In this document: positions 22,221 through 32,513 of the stretch, piece by piece
Numbering within the stretch: position 1 is the stretch's first letter
How the letters are laid out: the number at the start of each line of letters is the position of its first letter
Origin: Whalleya microplaca
Taxonomy: Eukaryota; Ascomycota; Sordariomycetes; Xylariales; Xylariaceae
Assembly: GCA_022497155.1 (NCBI GenBank)
Contig: MU385745.1
Coordinates: forward strand, 186,001-250,000
Direction of reading: 5' to 3'
Length of the DNA stretch: 64,000 bases
The notes under the pieces: model-generated
What the model was told of the DNA's origin: nothing
Databases searched by the model: none
What the model saw: only the letters and a program-made list of their open reading frames with translations
Position numbers and translations under genes: made by a program

Positions 22221-23073
22221 ATGGCCTCACAACTCCCCGCATTCCCACGAACTGTCTTTACAATCCTCGAGCCTATATCGCTGTGAGCCTGTCCCCTACA
22301 TATACATCAACCTGCTCTAGCTTCAGACTTAACCTTGCTTTCCTTAGCGTTGGGGGCTTTCTCGGGCCCTTCGTGAACACAGACTGGTTCATCGAAAGCC
22401 AGCTCTCTAGCTCCGCTCCCGTGATCTCCAATGCGCATGCGCGCCTCGTTGCGCTTCAGGTCAGTCTCTTGGTACTGAGCCAAGCTCCTCTATTCTGCCT
22501 GCTCGGGGAGTAGCATATGTCCAATGAAACACGATTTTATTGTCTTAGTCATGATATAAAGAATAAGGACGAATACCTGATCACCGAACAGCTCGGCAAC
22601 GCCTACGGCTTGCTCTTTCTCCTCGGAGTAGCCGTTCTCTACACGACGACAGAGCTCAAGGTAGTGCGGAACTACCTTATAGCTTTATGGTATGAATCTC
22701 TCACACCGGCCCCTAAGCTCATAGCCCATTCTCCCCCCTTTTCTGGAATGTTCCTTAAAAAACTCTCGAATATCTCGATCGACTAACGTAATAACCTAAA
22801 ACAGGCTCGCGGACCTCTCACACATAGGCCTGACCTGCTGGGCGCTAGGCTACGAAGGGACGCTGGACGTCGGGTCGTGGAACGCCGTGACCTGGGGGAA
22901 CGTGGGTTTTACGGTAGGTGTCCCCTATACAACTAGGAATCCTTGAAGCAAAGCCAATGCTAAACAGACACACATAGGGCTTCCTCTGTCTGACCCGGAC
23001 AGCCTACCTCCTAGGCCTCTTCGGTCCAGACCAGCAGCAGGTCCCCGTCAACCCGTCGAAGAAGAGGGCATAA
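22221..23073 (+). CDS. Small multipass membrane protein, DUF7704-like
   Basis: Five exons (22221-22282, 22348-22459, 22592-22689, 22805-22913, 22978-23073) join in frame to 158 residues; every junction has GT and AG. The protein begins MASQLPAFPRTVFTILEPIS and appears to cross the membrane about four times: near residues 12-30, LGNAYGLLFLLGVAVLYTT, SHIGLTCWALGYEG, and GFLCLTRTAYLLGLFG. The tail is short and basic (NPSKKRA). The length, the start, the WFIESQL motif after the first helix and the QLGNxY motif match my memory of the fungal DUF7704 family, which has no known function. It is convergent with the RRM/RGG gene at 23520-24678. Gene structure is fairly secure; the family name is tentative. 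Confidence 0.8.
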
Positions 23074-23519
23074 AATCTACTTACATGTATCAATTACATA
23101 TTACTTATCACAGGCTCTTACACATATGGATATCCCTTATAATACAGAAGACATGATATCAATGCATGATCGTTGTGAATTAATTTTCTTCTCTCTCTCT
23201 AAGCGTGATGAGAATCGGTAGCTCGCTCTTCTCCTACAACTAATCTTAAACTCGCCAGCCAGCTCCCGAGCCAACCAGCCGAGTCTGCAATTCAAGCCTC
23301 TGTTCTGTTCCATAGCAATACATAAAGTAACTAAGGTCTCTCTGCCACTCAATAACAAGCCCAAACGGTACCGGCCGGTAGTGACCTAATAACTCGGGAT
23401 GAAAAAGGGTTGGTTCAACGATTAGTCTCCTTTTTTCTCCTTTTTTCTTTCTTTCTTTCTTTCTTCTTTCTTCTTTTTCTTCTTCCCCACCACCGCCGCG
23501 GCAACTGAGAGGATATACC
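23074..23519. other. Convergent 3' spacer with polypyrimidine tract
   Basis: Lies between two convergent stop codons. It contains a CT-rich tract of about 60 bp (about 23427-23488) made of CTTTT, CTTT and TTCTTC units. No gene. Confidence 0.6.
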
Positions 23520-24678
23520 CTATTCTCCCCGCGGTCGCTTGGCCCCGTGCGGGTTCTGCCAGTCCGACTGCTGGCCGCCGCCGAAGAAGGCCGGGTTGAA
23601 GTGCGCCGGCTGCTGGAAGCCCATCATGGGCATGCCCATGCCGCCGATGCCGCCCATCATGCCGTTGTTCATGCCCGCGTTGATGGCCGGGTTCATGCCG
23701 CCGGCGCCCCGTCCGCCGCCGCGCATACCGCCGCCTCCGCGCATGCCGCCGCCCATGCCCCCGGCCATCATGCCGCCGCGGAACCCGAAGTTGCCGCCGT
23801 TGCCCATGTTGTTGAAGCCGAAGTTGCCCCCGCCCATGTTGTTGTTGAAGCCGCCGCCCATGTTGTTGTGAAAGCCGCCTCCGCCCATGTTGTTCTGGAA
23901 GTTCCGGTTGAAGCCGCCGCGAGGCCCGTTGAAACCGCCGCGGCCCCTGAAGTTGCCGCCTCCTCGGTCATTGTAGCCGCCCACACTCGAACCTGATCGC
24001 GAGCCGGCATCCTTGTTGGCGCGCGCGGGCGCGTCCTTGGGTAAGGTCTTGAAGGGGTTGTTCGTTGGCGAGGAGTATATGATTGTAGCTTTCTTGTTAC
24101 CAGGCTGGTTGGATTCTGACGCAACCGTCTCGATTTGGTGCTTGGTAGCAGTGGCCGCTTGCTGTGACGTGAATTCAAGATATGCTTGTCTGTGATGAGG
24201 CTTTAATATCCGAGGCTCCGAAGTATATGCATGCATGGTTTACCACTTACCCTTTGCTCTTGCCGTTGACCTTATGTTCACTGAAGGTGATATCCTTCAG
24301 TTCATCCTCACACGAGGCGTGTCTTACCCAGCTGCGAATTTCGTCATCAGTAGTCCACCATTGAAGTTCTGATATCAGTAGGCAATTCGTGGCACCAGGG
24401 TCGATTGGCCTGTCATCGGAACCTTCTTTGCGCTTGACGCCTTGCTGGTACGGCTGTGAGGGTGACCTGTTGCTGTCATGGACATCCATGGTATGTTCTC
24501 GCGTGTCATATTCGTCATGGCTATTAGAGTGTGCATTTGGATCGGGGTTGGAACCATTGGCAATTGTGATGGACGAGTTGCTATCGTAGGCCTGGGTGTT
24601 TGTGTCCTCGATCTTCGAGTCCTCGGCGTCGGCATTAGCATCACCATAGACGTCTATCTCGAAGTCGTCGTCGGCCAT
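23520..24678 (-). CDS. RRM and RGG-rich RNA-binding protein, CPSF6/7-like
   Basis: Two exons (24251-24678, 23520-24189) around a 61-bp intron (GTAAGT donor) give 365 residues. The N-terminus is acidic and Asn/Asp-rich (MADDDFEIDVYGDANADAED). An RRM spans about residues 97-167: TNCLLISELQWWTTDDEI is a CFIm68-like RNP2 region, and GKSKGQAYLEFTS is the RNP1-like strand, split by the intron. The C-terminal half is low complexity, first RGG/FRGRGGFNG, then repeats of NNMGGG and GGM, ending AKRPRGE. The WW after the first strand and the overall plan resemble the cleavage factor I 68/59-kDa (CPSF6/7) family, so a nuclear role in mRNA 3'-end processing is inferred. It could instead be a general hnRNP-like protein. 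Start is the first in-frame ATG after a non-ATG extension. Confidence 0.88.
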
Positions 24679-26338
24679 ATTGGGCAATGTGGCCGAGAAG
24701 GATGTGGAATCAAGAGTGGACTTTTAGAGGGAAAAGCTGGAGCTGTCAAGTAGGGGTGTATTCAGAGTAGATACAGGAGGTGCCTGTCGTCTTCCAGTCC
24801 ATTTTATCAGTCAACGAGAAATACATGCAAAAGAAAGAAAGACCTCGGATATAAACGGTAGAGAGAAAGAAGAGAACAGGAAGAGAATCGCACGAAAAAG
24901 TATCAAATACGTACACTCCAAGCCTGGATGAGAAGTTTCCCTTGCTGCGACGAAACCCTATTTGCAGTCTTCCTCCCTTCCGATGTCGGGTGCGGACAGT
25001 AATGAAGGTATCAAGATGAAGCTCTGTGCTTGCAATCTTCTTCTAGCTTGTGTTTGCTCTTGCTCTTGTTATTGTTCTTGATCTTCGAAAGAATCGTATG
25101 CACAGGTCCTTTCCCCCAAACCGTCGAACGCAAAAATAAGTGTAATGTTGATTGTAGAGTACAGGCAGTCAAACGACGGACGAAAATGATTGCCGCAAGA
25201 GGCAGCGTGGAATGGACCCAACCCCCAATATAGATCTTGCCTTCTCAGGTGCTGCGGGTTAGTGGGATGTGTCTCAGATCGAGCAGCTATTCTCGGGAGG
25301 ATGCAGGAGCAGTTAAGGAGCTGATTGCTTTCGAGCCGCACGGCCAAACGAGGTGGACAGTGGACACCCAAAAGGCAAACGAGCCAGAAAAGGGAAGGAC
25401 TAGAAGTTGGAATACGGCCTCGTCCTAGAACTACTAGAACATTACCGCCAAAAATAAAAATAAGTAATAAGTTGGAGGATGAGGGGCCAGCTTAATCAGA
25501 GGATAATTTCTTCAAGGTCTTGTTGTTTGATGGTACTGTAGGCCGCGAGAATATGAGGACGATGAGTACAATGTGCTTGTCTTGGACTCGGGACTTGTTG
25601 TAAAGGTTCAGGGTCAAGCGTGAGGGTTCAACTCCATTGAAAGGCCAAATGCTAAGCCTCCTTCCTAGGTACCTTAATGCTACCATGAAAAGCCCAAAAC
25701 GTGTAAGCTCGGGGTGGCTGGTCCACTATTAAAAGGGGGCCTACAGAACTGTCTGGGGACCGGGAGTCGGCGGCAGGCAGGCAGGGAGTAGGAACGCTGG
25801 GAATGTGAGGCTGACGGCTCTAACGCTTCCATTGCTCTTTCCAGAGCTTGGTTTGGATAAATACATACTCGCAGTATGCATTTTGTACAGACTGTACAAG
25901 GCCAATCAGAACATTGAACCGTTATTTCAAGACGCGACTGCTTACACAACATTATAGCCCATTATAGCGTAGAAATTATGTAATTATTTACAAGCCACCT
26001 TAAGAAGCTTCCTTAGTCAGCTGTGGCTCACACGCAGTATATCAGGTACCCGGCATAAGCATAACAAGTGCTTCGGTACAGTTTACTTGCATAACGTTGT
26101 CCCTGGAAAACGAAAAAAGGTCCCATTTTAATTAGGAAATCTGGCCGCAACACCACTCCAGTTGATTGACATGGGATTTGCGCCGCGTCAATGACTTCTC
26201 CTTCTTCTTAATTAATTTCTAGCTACAACACATACAAGCACACGCCCTTCTTTCCCACATCCTCGCACTCTCGCATCCAACCCGAACTCCTCCTGCATTC
26301 ATTCATTAATCTATCATCACACACAACTCACCATCGCC
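24679..26338. other. Divergent spacer between RRM/RGG and SEC61 gamma genes
   Basis: About 1.66 kb between divergent start codons. I see no supportable gene. A GGTACCTAGG palindrome half-site lies near 25,663-25,674, and a pyrimidine-rich stretch precedes the SEC61 gamma ATG (26,180-26,335). Confidence 0.5.
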
Positions 26339-26758
26339 ATGTCGGAAATACAGGAATTCCTCGAGCTCCCTAAGGACTTCGTGAAGGACGGCTCTCAGTT
26401 CTTAAATCGCTGCACCAAGCGTACGTACACTCTCTTAACTCTCAACCCTGACTCTTTCTCTCCTCTTGAGGCCAGGCTAGCAGCCCGATATTGCTAACAC
26501 GTTTATTTCTACAGCGGACCAAAAGGAATTCAGTACGTGTCCATTTGTCTAAACCCTTAGATGAAACGGGATGGCACACTCGTGACCAAGTCAAAAGAGC
26601 CACCGTATCTCCAAACCCACACATACTAACCCCAGCCCGCGTCTACAGTCAAGATCTGCCAGGCCGTCGGTGTCGGCTTCCTCGTGATGGGAGCGGTCGG
26701 CTACGTCGTCAAGTTAATCCACATCCCCGTCAACAACATATTAGTCGGCGCGGCCTAG
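26339..26758 (+). CDS. SSS1: SEC61 complex subunit gamma (Sss1)
   Basis: Three exons (26339-26420, 26515-26532, 26649-26758) encode 69 residues, the normal size of this tail-anchored subunit. It clamps the two halves of the Sec61 translocation channel in the ER membrane. The sequence begins [18 protein letters not shown] and continues FLNRCTKPDQKEF, the conserved amphipathic helix, followed by [20 protein letters not shown] (single membrane span, about residues 38-58) and a [15 protein letters not shown] end. The middle exon is only 18 nt, but each junction keeps frame with GTACGT donors and YAG acceptors and restores the conserved KxDxKEFxKI string. Too split to appear as one open frame. Confidence 0.96.
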
Positions 26759-27273
26759 AGGACACCCTCACACTACAGGGGATGGATGACTGTCTTGGGG
26801 GAAAGGGGGTCAGGAAGGCCGGACGGATGGAGATGATTGATTGACTAGCTAGGAGTGCGGATGGGTACGTGTACGGGAGGAAGAGCGGAGAGGCAAGACA
26901 AAAACAACACCAGCGTATCTTGCTCCATATGTTTTCGATCCACGGCGCCATGACTACTACATACTACAATATCTAATGCCCGAGGCTGGGAGGCCCATTG
27001 GCTTCAATCTAAGCATGGCCTAGGAGGGAAAAAATGTCTTCTACAGCTTGCAGTCCCGCCAGATCTCTAGACCAGTGTACAAAATTGCATTGTCATATGC
27101 GGAACCAAACGAACGAGGATCTTTTGATACATAATTGACCACAACGCCCTAGCGATACCGCCTGCGATTCGATTCCCTTTGCCCGTGTCCGTGCCCGTTT
27201 AGAAAGTTCCTCGTAAATGTCGTAAATAATCGGTCGTCGGAGCACCAGTCGTCGTGAGTCCCATTACACACGT
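26759..27273. other. Convergent 3' spacer
   Basis: Lies between the SEC61 gamma stop and the DCAF11-like stop. No gene is seen; presumably the two 3' UTRs. Confidence 0.6.
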
Positions 27274-29498
27274 CTACAATGCCCCCAGGAACTCCTCGTC
27301 CTCGTCCTCGTCCTCGTAGTCCGAGTTCGACTCCCCGTCGTCGCCACCTACGCTCACGGGCTTGAGCTTCTCGTCGTAGCCCGTGCCCATTCGCGGCATG
27401 CCCTCGTCCAGGCGGGACTCGTTGTACGAGTGCAGCGTCACCGTGCCTAGGGCGTGGTCCCAGCCATTCAAGGCAGATGCTAAAGTGCCGTTAGTGTCGA
27501 TCTCATACCATGTCTATTATATCAGTAGACCGAATGGGAATGGGGATTCTTACCCGCTATGAAGGGAGCATTAGGATGCCAGCTCGCATCCCTCACGACC
27601 GTAGACCAGCCGGGGAACCCGCGCATGGTGCGGAACTCGCGATACGTGCCGGGGAGCGACTTCACATCCGACGTGGTCTTCTTGACGTCGATGATGCCCG
27701 CGATCGTCGCGTCCATGTTGTAGATGTACACCTTGCCGTCGTGGCTGCCCGAGTACACGTAGCGCGAGTTGGTGCTGCTCGGCGGCGAGAAGTGGCAGCG
27801 GATCAGCGTGCGCAGGACCGAGTGGCCGCGGAAGGTGACGACGGAGTTATCGTCCGGGTGCGGGAACCAGTCGGCGTCGTCGAACCGGCTCCACCGGTAG
27901 TCGAACTCGCTGTAGCGCGTGTGCTGTCGCGGGTTCTTCTCCCGGAACTGCGTCGTCGAGTACATCATCTTCAGGTCCCAGAGCTTCATGCTCTGGTCCT
28001 TGCCGTTGCTGAGGAGATACCGCCCGTCGTCCTTGCTGTCCAGGTAGGTGAGGCCCTCGATGTGGCCGACGAAGGCGCCGGCTTCCCGGCCATCGCCCAT
28101 GCTACGACGGTCCCAGACCTTTATCGTAGTATCATCACTGCCGGAGTAGAGGATATGCGGCGAAGACTTATCGGCAAAGCAGACGGCGTTGACATCGTCA
28201 TCGTGTCCTTCGATTTGGTGTAGTACTCTCCGAGACTCGATATCGTAGACGATGATCGAGTTTTCGTTGGTTCCAGCAACTAGCTCTCGTCCATCACCAG
28301 AAAATCGAATCGACCATATGCCAAAGCCGCCACGCCAACCGAGCCTCGGTGCATTATCCTCGGATAAACTCAGCGTGTAAGGGTCACCGGTATCATTCGG
28401 ATCTGTGGGTGCTAGGCATACGTTGCTCTGGATAGAAGTGTATGCGAGCCACTTGTTGTCCGGACTTAGAGACGCATCCGTCAATGTCCAGGACCCAAAT
28501 GGGTAGGACACGGTTTTGTAATGCCTCCAGTTGTAAGGATTAGACGTATCGTACATCCGCACCTTGAAGTCCTTGACACAGGCAAAGAAGAAGTTTCCAT
28601 CGTCTGAAAATTGTCCCGAGTAGACATTGTCATCGTAATTGATGATCATATCGGCATCCGTACTGGGGATCATCGACTTTGTGGTATTAGCCCTACAGCG
28701 AGGCGTACGTGATCAGGAGGCATAGCTTACCTGGGCCATCATGCCTTGGTTGGCCCGTCGGTTCGATCTGTTCCCTATACCTAGCTCGCGGTCTACTATC
28801 CTTTGCGCCAATCGTTTCTTCGAGCGAATGGTTGTCTGAATATCCTCGGTACCAAACGTCCCCGAGTTCATCAACTCCCTGCCTTTATCACTTGGAACCT
28901 TAGGAAACCTGTTCGGGTCCAAGGCCCGTCTCCGCATCCTATGGCCGGGCTGGAATTCGCCGTCTTCATCGCCGTTCTCGTCGTAGAGCAAGTGGCCGAG
29001 GTTCGACGTTCGGAGGTAGTTGAGCACCTGGCGCTGCGACAGCAAGCCGGTGCGACGTCCTAGACATGTTGTTCTGTTAGCGTACAAGGGGCGGGCGCAA
29101 AAAAGTTAGGGACGCACTACTTATTAGGTTAATCAACCGCTGTTGCACGGCTATCCGCTCGGGACTGGCTGGCTGGGAACCTTGTCCGTCCTGAATCTCA
29201 ATGTCATCCCCCATTTCCATTATATGAACGGCATCCTCTTCAGCATCTGTGTACCCACGAGCATTAGCCGAGAGTTGGTCCTCGCCGCCCATTGATTCTG
29301 TTTCAGCGTACCATGGAATTCATCTTCATCCTCAAATAAATCGTGGCCCATGTCGTCTTCATCCAACTCCTCTTCTTCCTCGTCGTAGTCGGAATCTTCT
29401 TCATCCTCGTCCTCGGCATGAGTATCCTCAGCATCAACGTAGAACTCTACGTGTTGCTCATCCTCCCTATGCTCCGATTGGGAGCTTGAGCTATTCAT
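27274..29498 (-). CDS. WD40 protein, DCAF11/LEC14B-like CUL4 substrate receptor
   Basis: Five exons (29312-29498, 29121-29246, 28731-29059, 27554-28676, 27274-27479) join to 656 residues. The N-terminus is strongly acidic (EDEDEEDSDYDEEEEELDED). A segment LLSQRQVLNYLRTSNLG and RRALDPNRFPKVPSDKGREL precede a WD40 propeller of about seven blades (residues about 230-590), with GHDDDVNAVCF...LYSGSDDTTIKVWDRR, YLLSNGKDQSMKLWDLK and YVYSGSHDGKVYIYNMD. The last exon ends in another acidic tail (SDYEDEDEDEEFLGAL). This plan matches DCAF11/WDR23 and plant LEC14B, which recruit substrates to CUL4-DDB1 ubiquitin ligase; the ligase role here is inferred. The 65-bp intron after exon 1 is supported by CTAAT and ACACAG. 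It is divergent from the SET gene, 885 bp apart. Confidence 0.93.
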
Positions 29499-30383
29499 GG
29501 TGACTGCTATGGAGTGTTTGGTGTGGTAGCTTGGTGATAGGTTGCTGGGTAGTAGTTCGTGATAGGTTGTAAGAGGGTAGCTTCTTGAAGCTACTTCCAG
29601 CGAATTGGCATAGGTATTAAACGCAGAATTCACTTTGCCTTACACAATCAAACCGTTAGTCTAGAGCATTGAATATGCGACGTTTCTATTCCATGACGAC
29701 ACCGAGGTTCCGGCAGCTTAATGCCGGGTCTGGCGGGGTGTCTGATACATGTTATCAGCTTATCGACCTCAGTTATAGCCTGTATCAATGTTGGTGGATT
29801 CGGCTTTTATGCCGGATTTAAGAATGCGACCACTAACGGGCTGGCATTGGAACACTGGCAGTCCTGGCACTGTACACCTCACTGTACACCTCACTGTACA
29901 TACTTATCTTCAACTCTATCATACGCCAGCCAGTTTACCCATATGTATGCTACATATCTCAACTACGATGCAAGATATGAGATCGTTACGGTTATTTCAT
30001 GTCCAACTTATGTGATCCCGTCCTGATGGCAGGATATGGTGAAGTTTATATATGAAAGCAACACTTTCGCGACCGCTGTGATATCTCCAATAAGTAACGT
30101 TACCCGGTCTATATAGCTATTTCAGCCATCGGAAAATTCGATCTCATCTCATTTCTACAAGGAGTAGACCAGGACCTACGGAACACAATCTTCAGATTTC
30201 TTTATTTGTCCATGTTTCACCTGTCTCACTCCATTCATAACATTTGACAATGATGACTCTGGAGCTTCGCCATGGCATACGGACAGACTTATAGTATCAG
30301 CTTTCACGTAGTATCTCATACACATCCTCCATAACCATCACCTCAACTCTCAACTCCCAACATCATTTCTGGGTTTCTATACC
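29499..30383. other. Divergent promoter region between WD40 and SET genes
   Basis: No gene. Three direct copies of CTGTACACCTCA-type sequence lie at about 29868-29900, and a pyrimidine-rich leader precedes the SET gene ATG. Confidence 0.55.
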
Positions 30384-31604
30384 ATGGACGCTCACCAAGA
30401 ACTCCTTGACTGGGCCACGGATAAAGGCGTCAAGCTCAATGGCATTGCACCGAAACGCATTCCCGGCCGGGGCATCGGCCTCATCGCCACTCGTGCTATT
30501 AAGGTCCGTTGCTTATTCCCCCTTTTCAAACGCCCTAACCCTCAACGAGAGTCCCTCTATCTTCAGTAATGACTAACAAGCCTCCAGCCCGAGGAAACCA
30601 TCCTCGATGTACCCACGGCCTGTCTTCGGAGCATAGACACAGTCCGCAAATCGCTCATCCGCAAGCTGCCAAACTCCATCTCCGTGCACGGCCTGCTCGC
30701 CGCCGACCTAGCCCTGGACACCTCCGGCAAGTACACGGTCTGGAACGCCGTGTGCCCCTCGCCCGCAGACCTGAGCGGCATGCCGCTCGTCTGGCCTCCG
30801 GAGCTGCAGAACTTGCTCCCGCCCGCCGCCCGCGAGCTGCTCGCCAAGCAGCAGGCCAAGTACGCGCGCGACTGGGGTGCCGTATCTTCCGCGTTCCCGG
30901 AGCTCTCAGCGCAGGAGGGGGAGGGCTACCGGTACGCGTGGCTGCTGGTCAACACGCGGACGTTCTACTATGTCAACGCGCGGCTCAAGCGGCGGCCCAA
31001 GGAGGACCACATGTGTCTGCAGCCGGTGGCGGACCTGTTCAACCACGGCGACGAGGGGTGCGGCGTCGCGTTCGACGGCGAGGGGTTCTCGATCAAGGCC
31101 GCGCGCACGTACGCCGCGGGTGAGGAGGTCAAGATCTGCTACGGGCGCCACGGCGGCGATTTCCTGCTCGTCGAGTACGGGTTCGTCATGGGCGGGAACC
31201 GGTGGGACGAGGTCCTGCTGGATGAGGTCGTGCTTCCGCGGCTGAGCCCCCGGCAGAGGGAGAGGTTGGAGGAGGTCGGGTTCCTCGGGAAGTACGTGAT
31301 GGATCGGGAGACGGCTTGCTATAGAACACAGGTGGCTCTTAGGTTGCTGTGCTGCGGGGTCAGGGAGTGGAAGAAGTTCGTGGATGGGGTTGATGATGGC
31401 GAACTCTATCAGGGGGTTGTGGATCAACTCCTTAGGGAGCTGTTGATGGAGTACGAGCGGAAGATCGAGGATACCATTTCCGAAGTTGAGGCTCTGGACG
31501 TCGGTGAGCCCGAGCAAAGAGAGGCATTGGTGCAAAGGTGGAAGCAGGTTCGAGACATAGTTGGTACGAATATTGTTCGTCTTGAAGGCACAGCTTCGAA
31601 TTGA
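30384..31604 (+). CDS. SET-domain protein lysine methyltransferase, SETD3/RKM/Rubisco-LSMT class
   Basis: Two exons (30384-30503, 30588-31604) encode 378 residues. The intron has a GTCCGT donor, a GACTAAC branch point and a CCAG acceptor. The N-terminal SET strands show GRGIGLIATRAIK (GRGIG at 28-32, an AdoMet contact) and PEETILDVP. The catalytic core shows DLFNHG (DLFNH at 189-193), the DxxNH form of the NHS motif that marks the SETD3/SETD6/RKM/LSMT class, followed by GEEVKICYGRHGGDFLLVEYGF with Tyr225 in the expected catalytic place. The C-terminal helical region resembles the LSMT substrate-binding domain. Such enzymes methylate ribosomal proteins, elongation factors or other non-histone targets; the substrate here cannot be told. 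Codons in 30,600-31,260 are very GC-rich compared with the gene's 3' end. Confidence 0.92.
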
Positions 31605-31916
31605 AAGGGGAAAGCACTCTTGTATAAACCACTCCTAGAGCAATGGTTTGAAGTTGGTAGAACAAGCGTGCGAAGCGATGAGAAGGAACCCATCGCATAA
31701 CGGAGGATCGAGACATCCTCATTACTCGTTATGCTCGAAGCATGTACAAATACAGATACAAATACAACTATGTGTACATTGAGTTGACTTGTGCCTTGTT
31801 ATTACCCAAACGCCGTATCATGCCCCCGAGAACCTGTTTTTAAGAGCCCGCCTCGTATGTCTCGTATGCCTTAATGCAAGAAAAAATGATCCATATACAC
31901 AACGCCACCGGCATCC
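31605..31916. other. Convergent 3' spacer between SET and CBP4 genes
   Basis: Contains only presumed 3' UTRs. No gene seen. Confidence 0.6.
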
Positions 31917-32513
31917 TCACCTATCCGAACTCGTCGCCAGACCCGACTCTCTCCTCATAGCTTCTTGTCTCGCCTTCGCCTCCTCGGCGCGGAGGGCATC
32001 CTGCTTTAGCATGTCCTCCTTCCGCTTGCGCGCGGCCTCTTCCTGCACGACCCATACTGGCGCAACGTGTTAGCCGCAATCAAGTTTCCAAGGGGACCGC
32101 AGTTCGGGCGGAAGAAAAGGGGGGGGGGGGGGCTTGATCCGTACTGTGCTTGTCGGACCGCGAATACTCCTTCAGCTGGACGACGAAGTCGTCGAACTCC
32201 TTCTGCCTCTCGAACCGCCGCTCCAGGCTCCGCTTCTGCAGCTCCGGGTTGTACTTCTTGAAGAGCTCCTCGTCCGTCGGCTGCACCCAGTACACGAACG
32301 CGGGGCCCCCGACGCAGACCACGCCGCCGCTGTGGATTCACGCGTTAGCGTGCTAGTTGCGGTAGAGACTTTGTGTGTTCTTTTCTGTCTCGGTGGAGGG
32401 TCGAGAGGAAGGGAAGGGAAGGGAAGGGAAAGTTGCGCGCAAGCTGACATGGATGTTACTTACACCCCGAGCATCTTCACCCATAGTCCTAACCGACCTG
32501 ATCTGGCTGCCAT
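31917..32513 (-). CDS. CBP4: Cytochrome bc1 assembly factor CBP4
   Basis: Three exons (32464-32513, 32145-32329, 31917-32056) encode 124 residues, normal for the family. Cbp4 binds newly made cytochrome b with Cbp3-Cbp6 and supports early assembly of respiratory complex III at the inner mitochondrial membrane. The N-terminal part has a single membrane span ([20 protein letters not shown]), followed by the family signature [20 protein letters not shown], then [24 protein letters not shown] and IWVVQEE, and a charged coiled-coil tail. The first intron has a GTAAGT donor. The second has GTACGG and carries a run of 14 G on the plus strand (32119-32132), possibly prone to sequencing error but outside the coding part. 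Exon joins restore the conserved SDKxIWVV string. Confidence 0.94.

Noticed and set aside
30877..31535. Overlapping frames of 122-209 codons over the SET gene
   Set aside because: Arg/Ser/Ala-rich shadows of the GC-rich methyltransferase exon.
32119..32132. Run of 14 G considered as a frameshift source in CBP4
   Set aside because: It falls inside the second intron, so it does not affect the protein.
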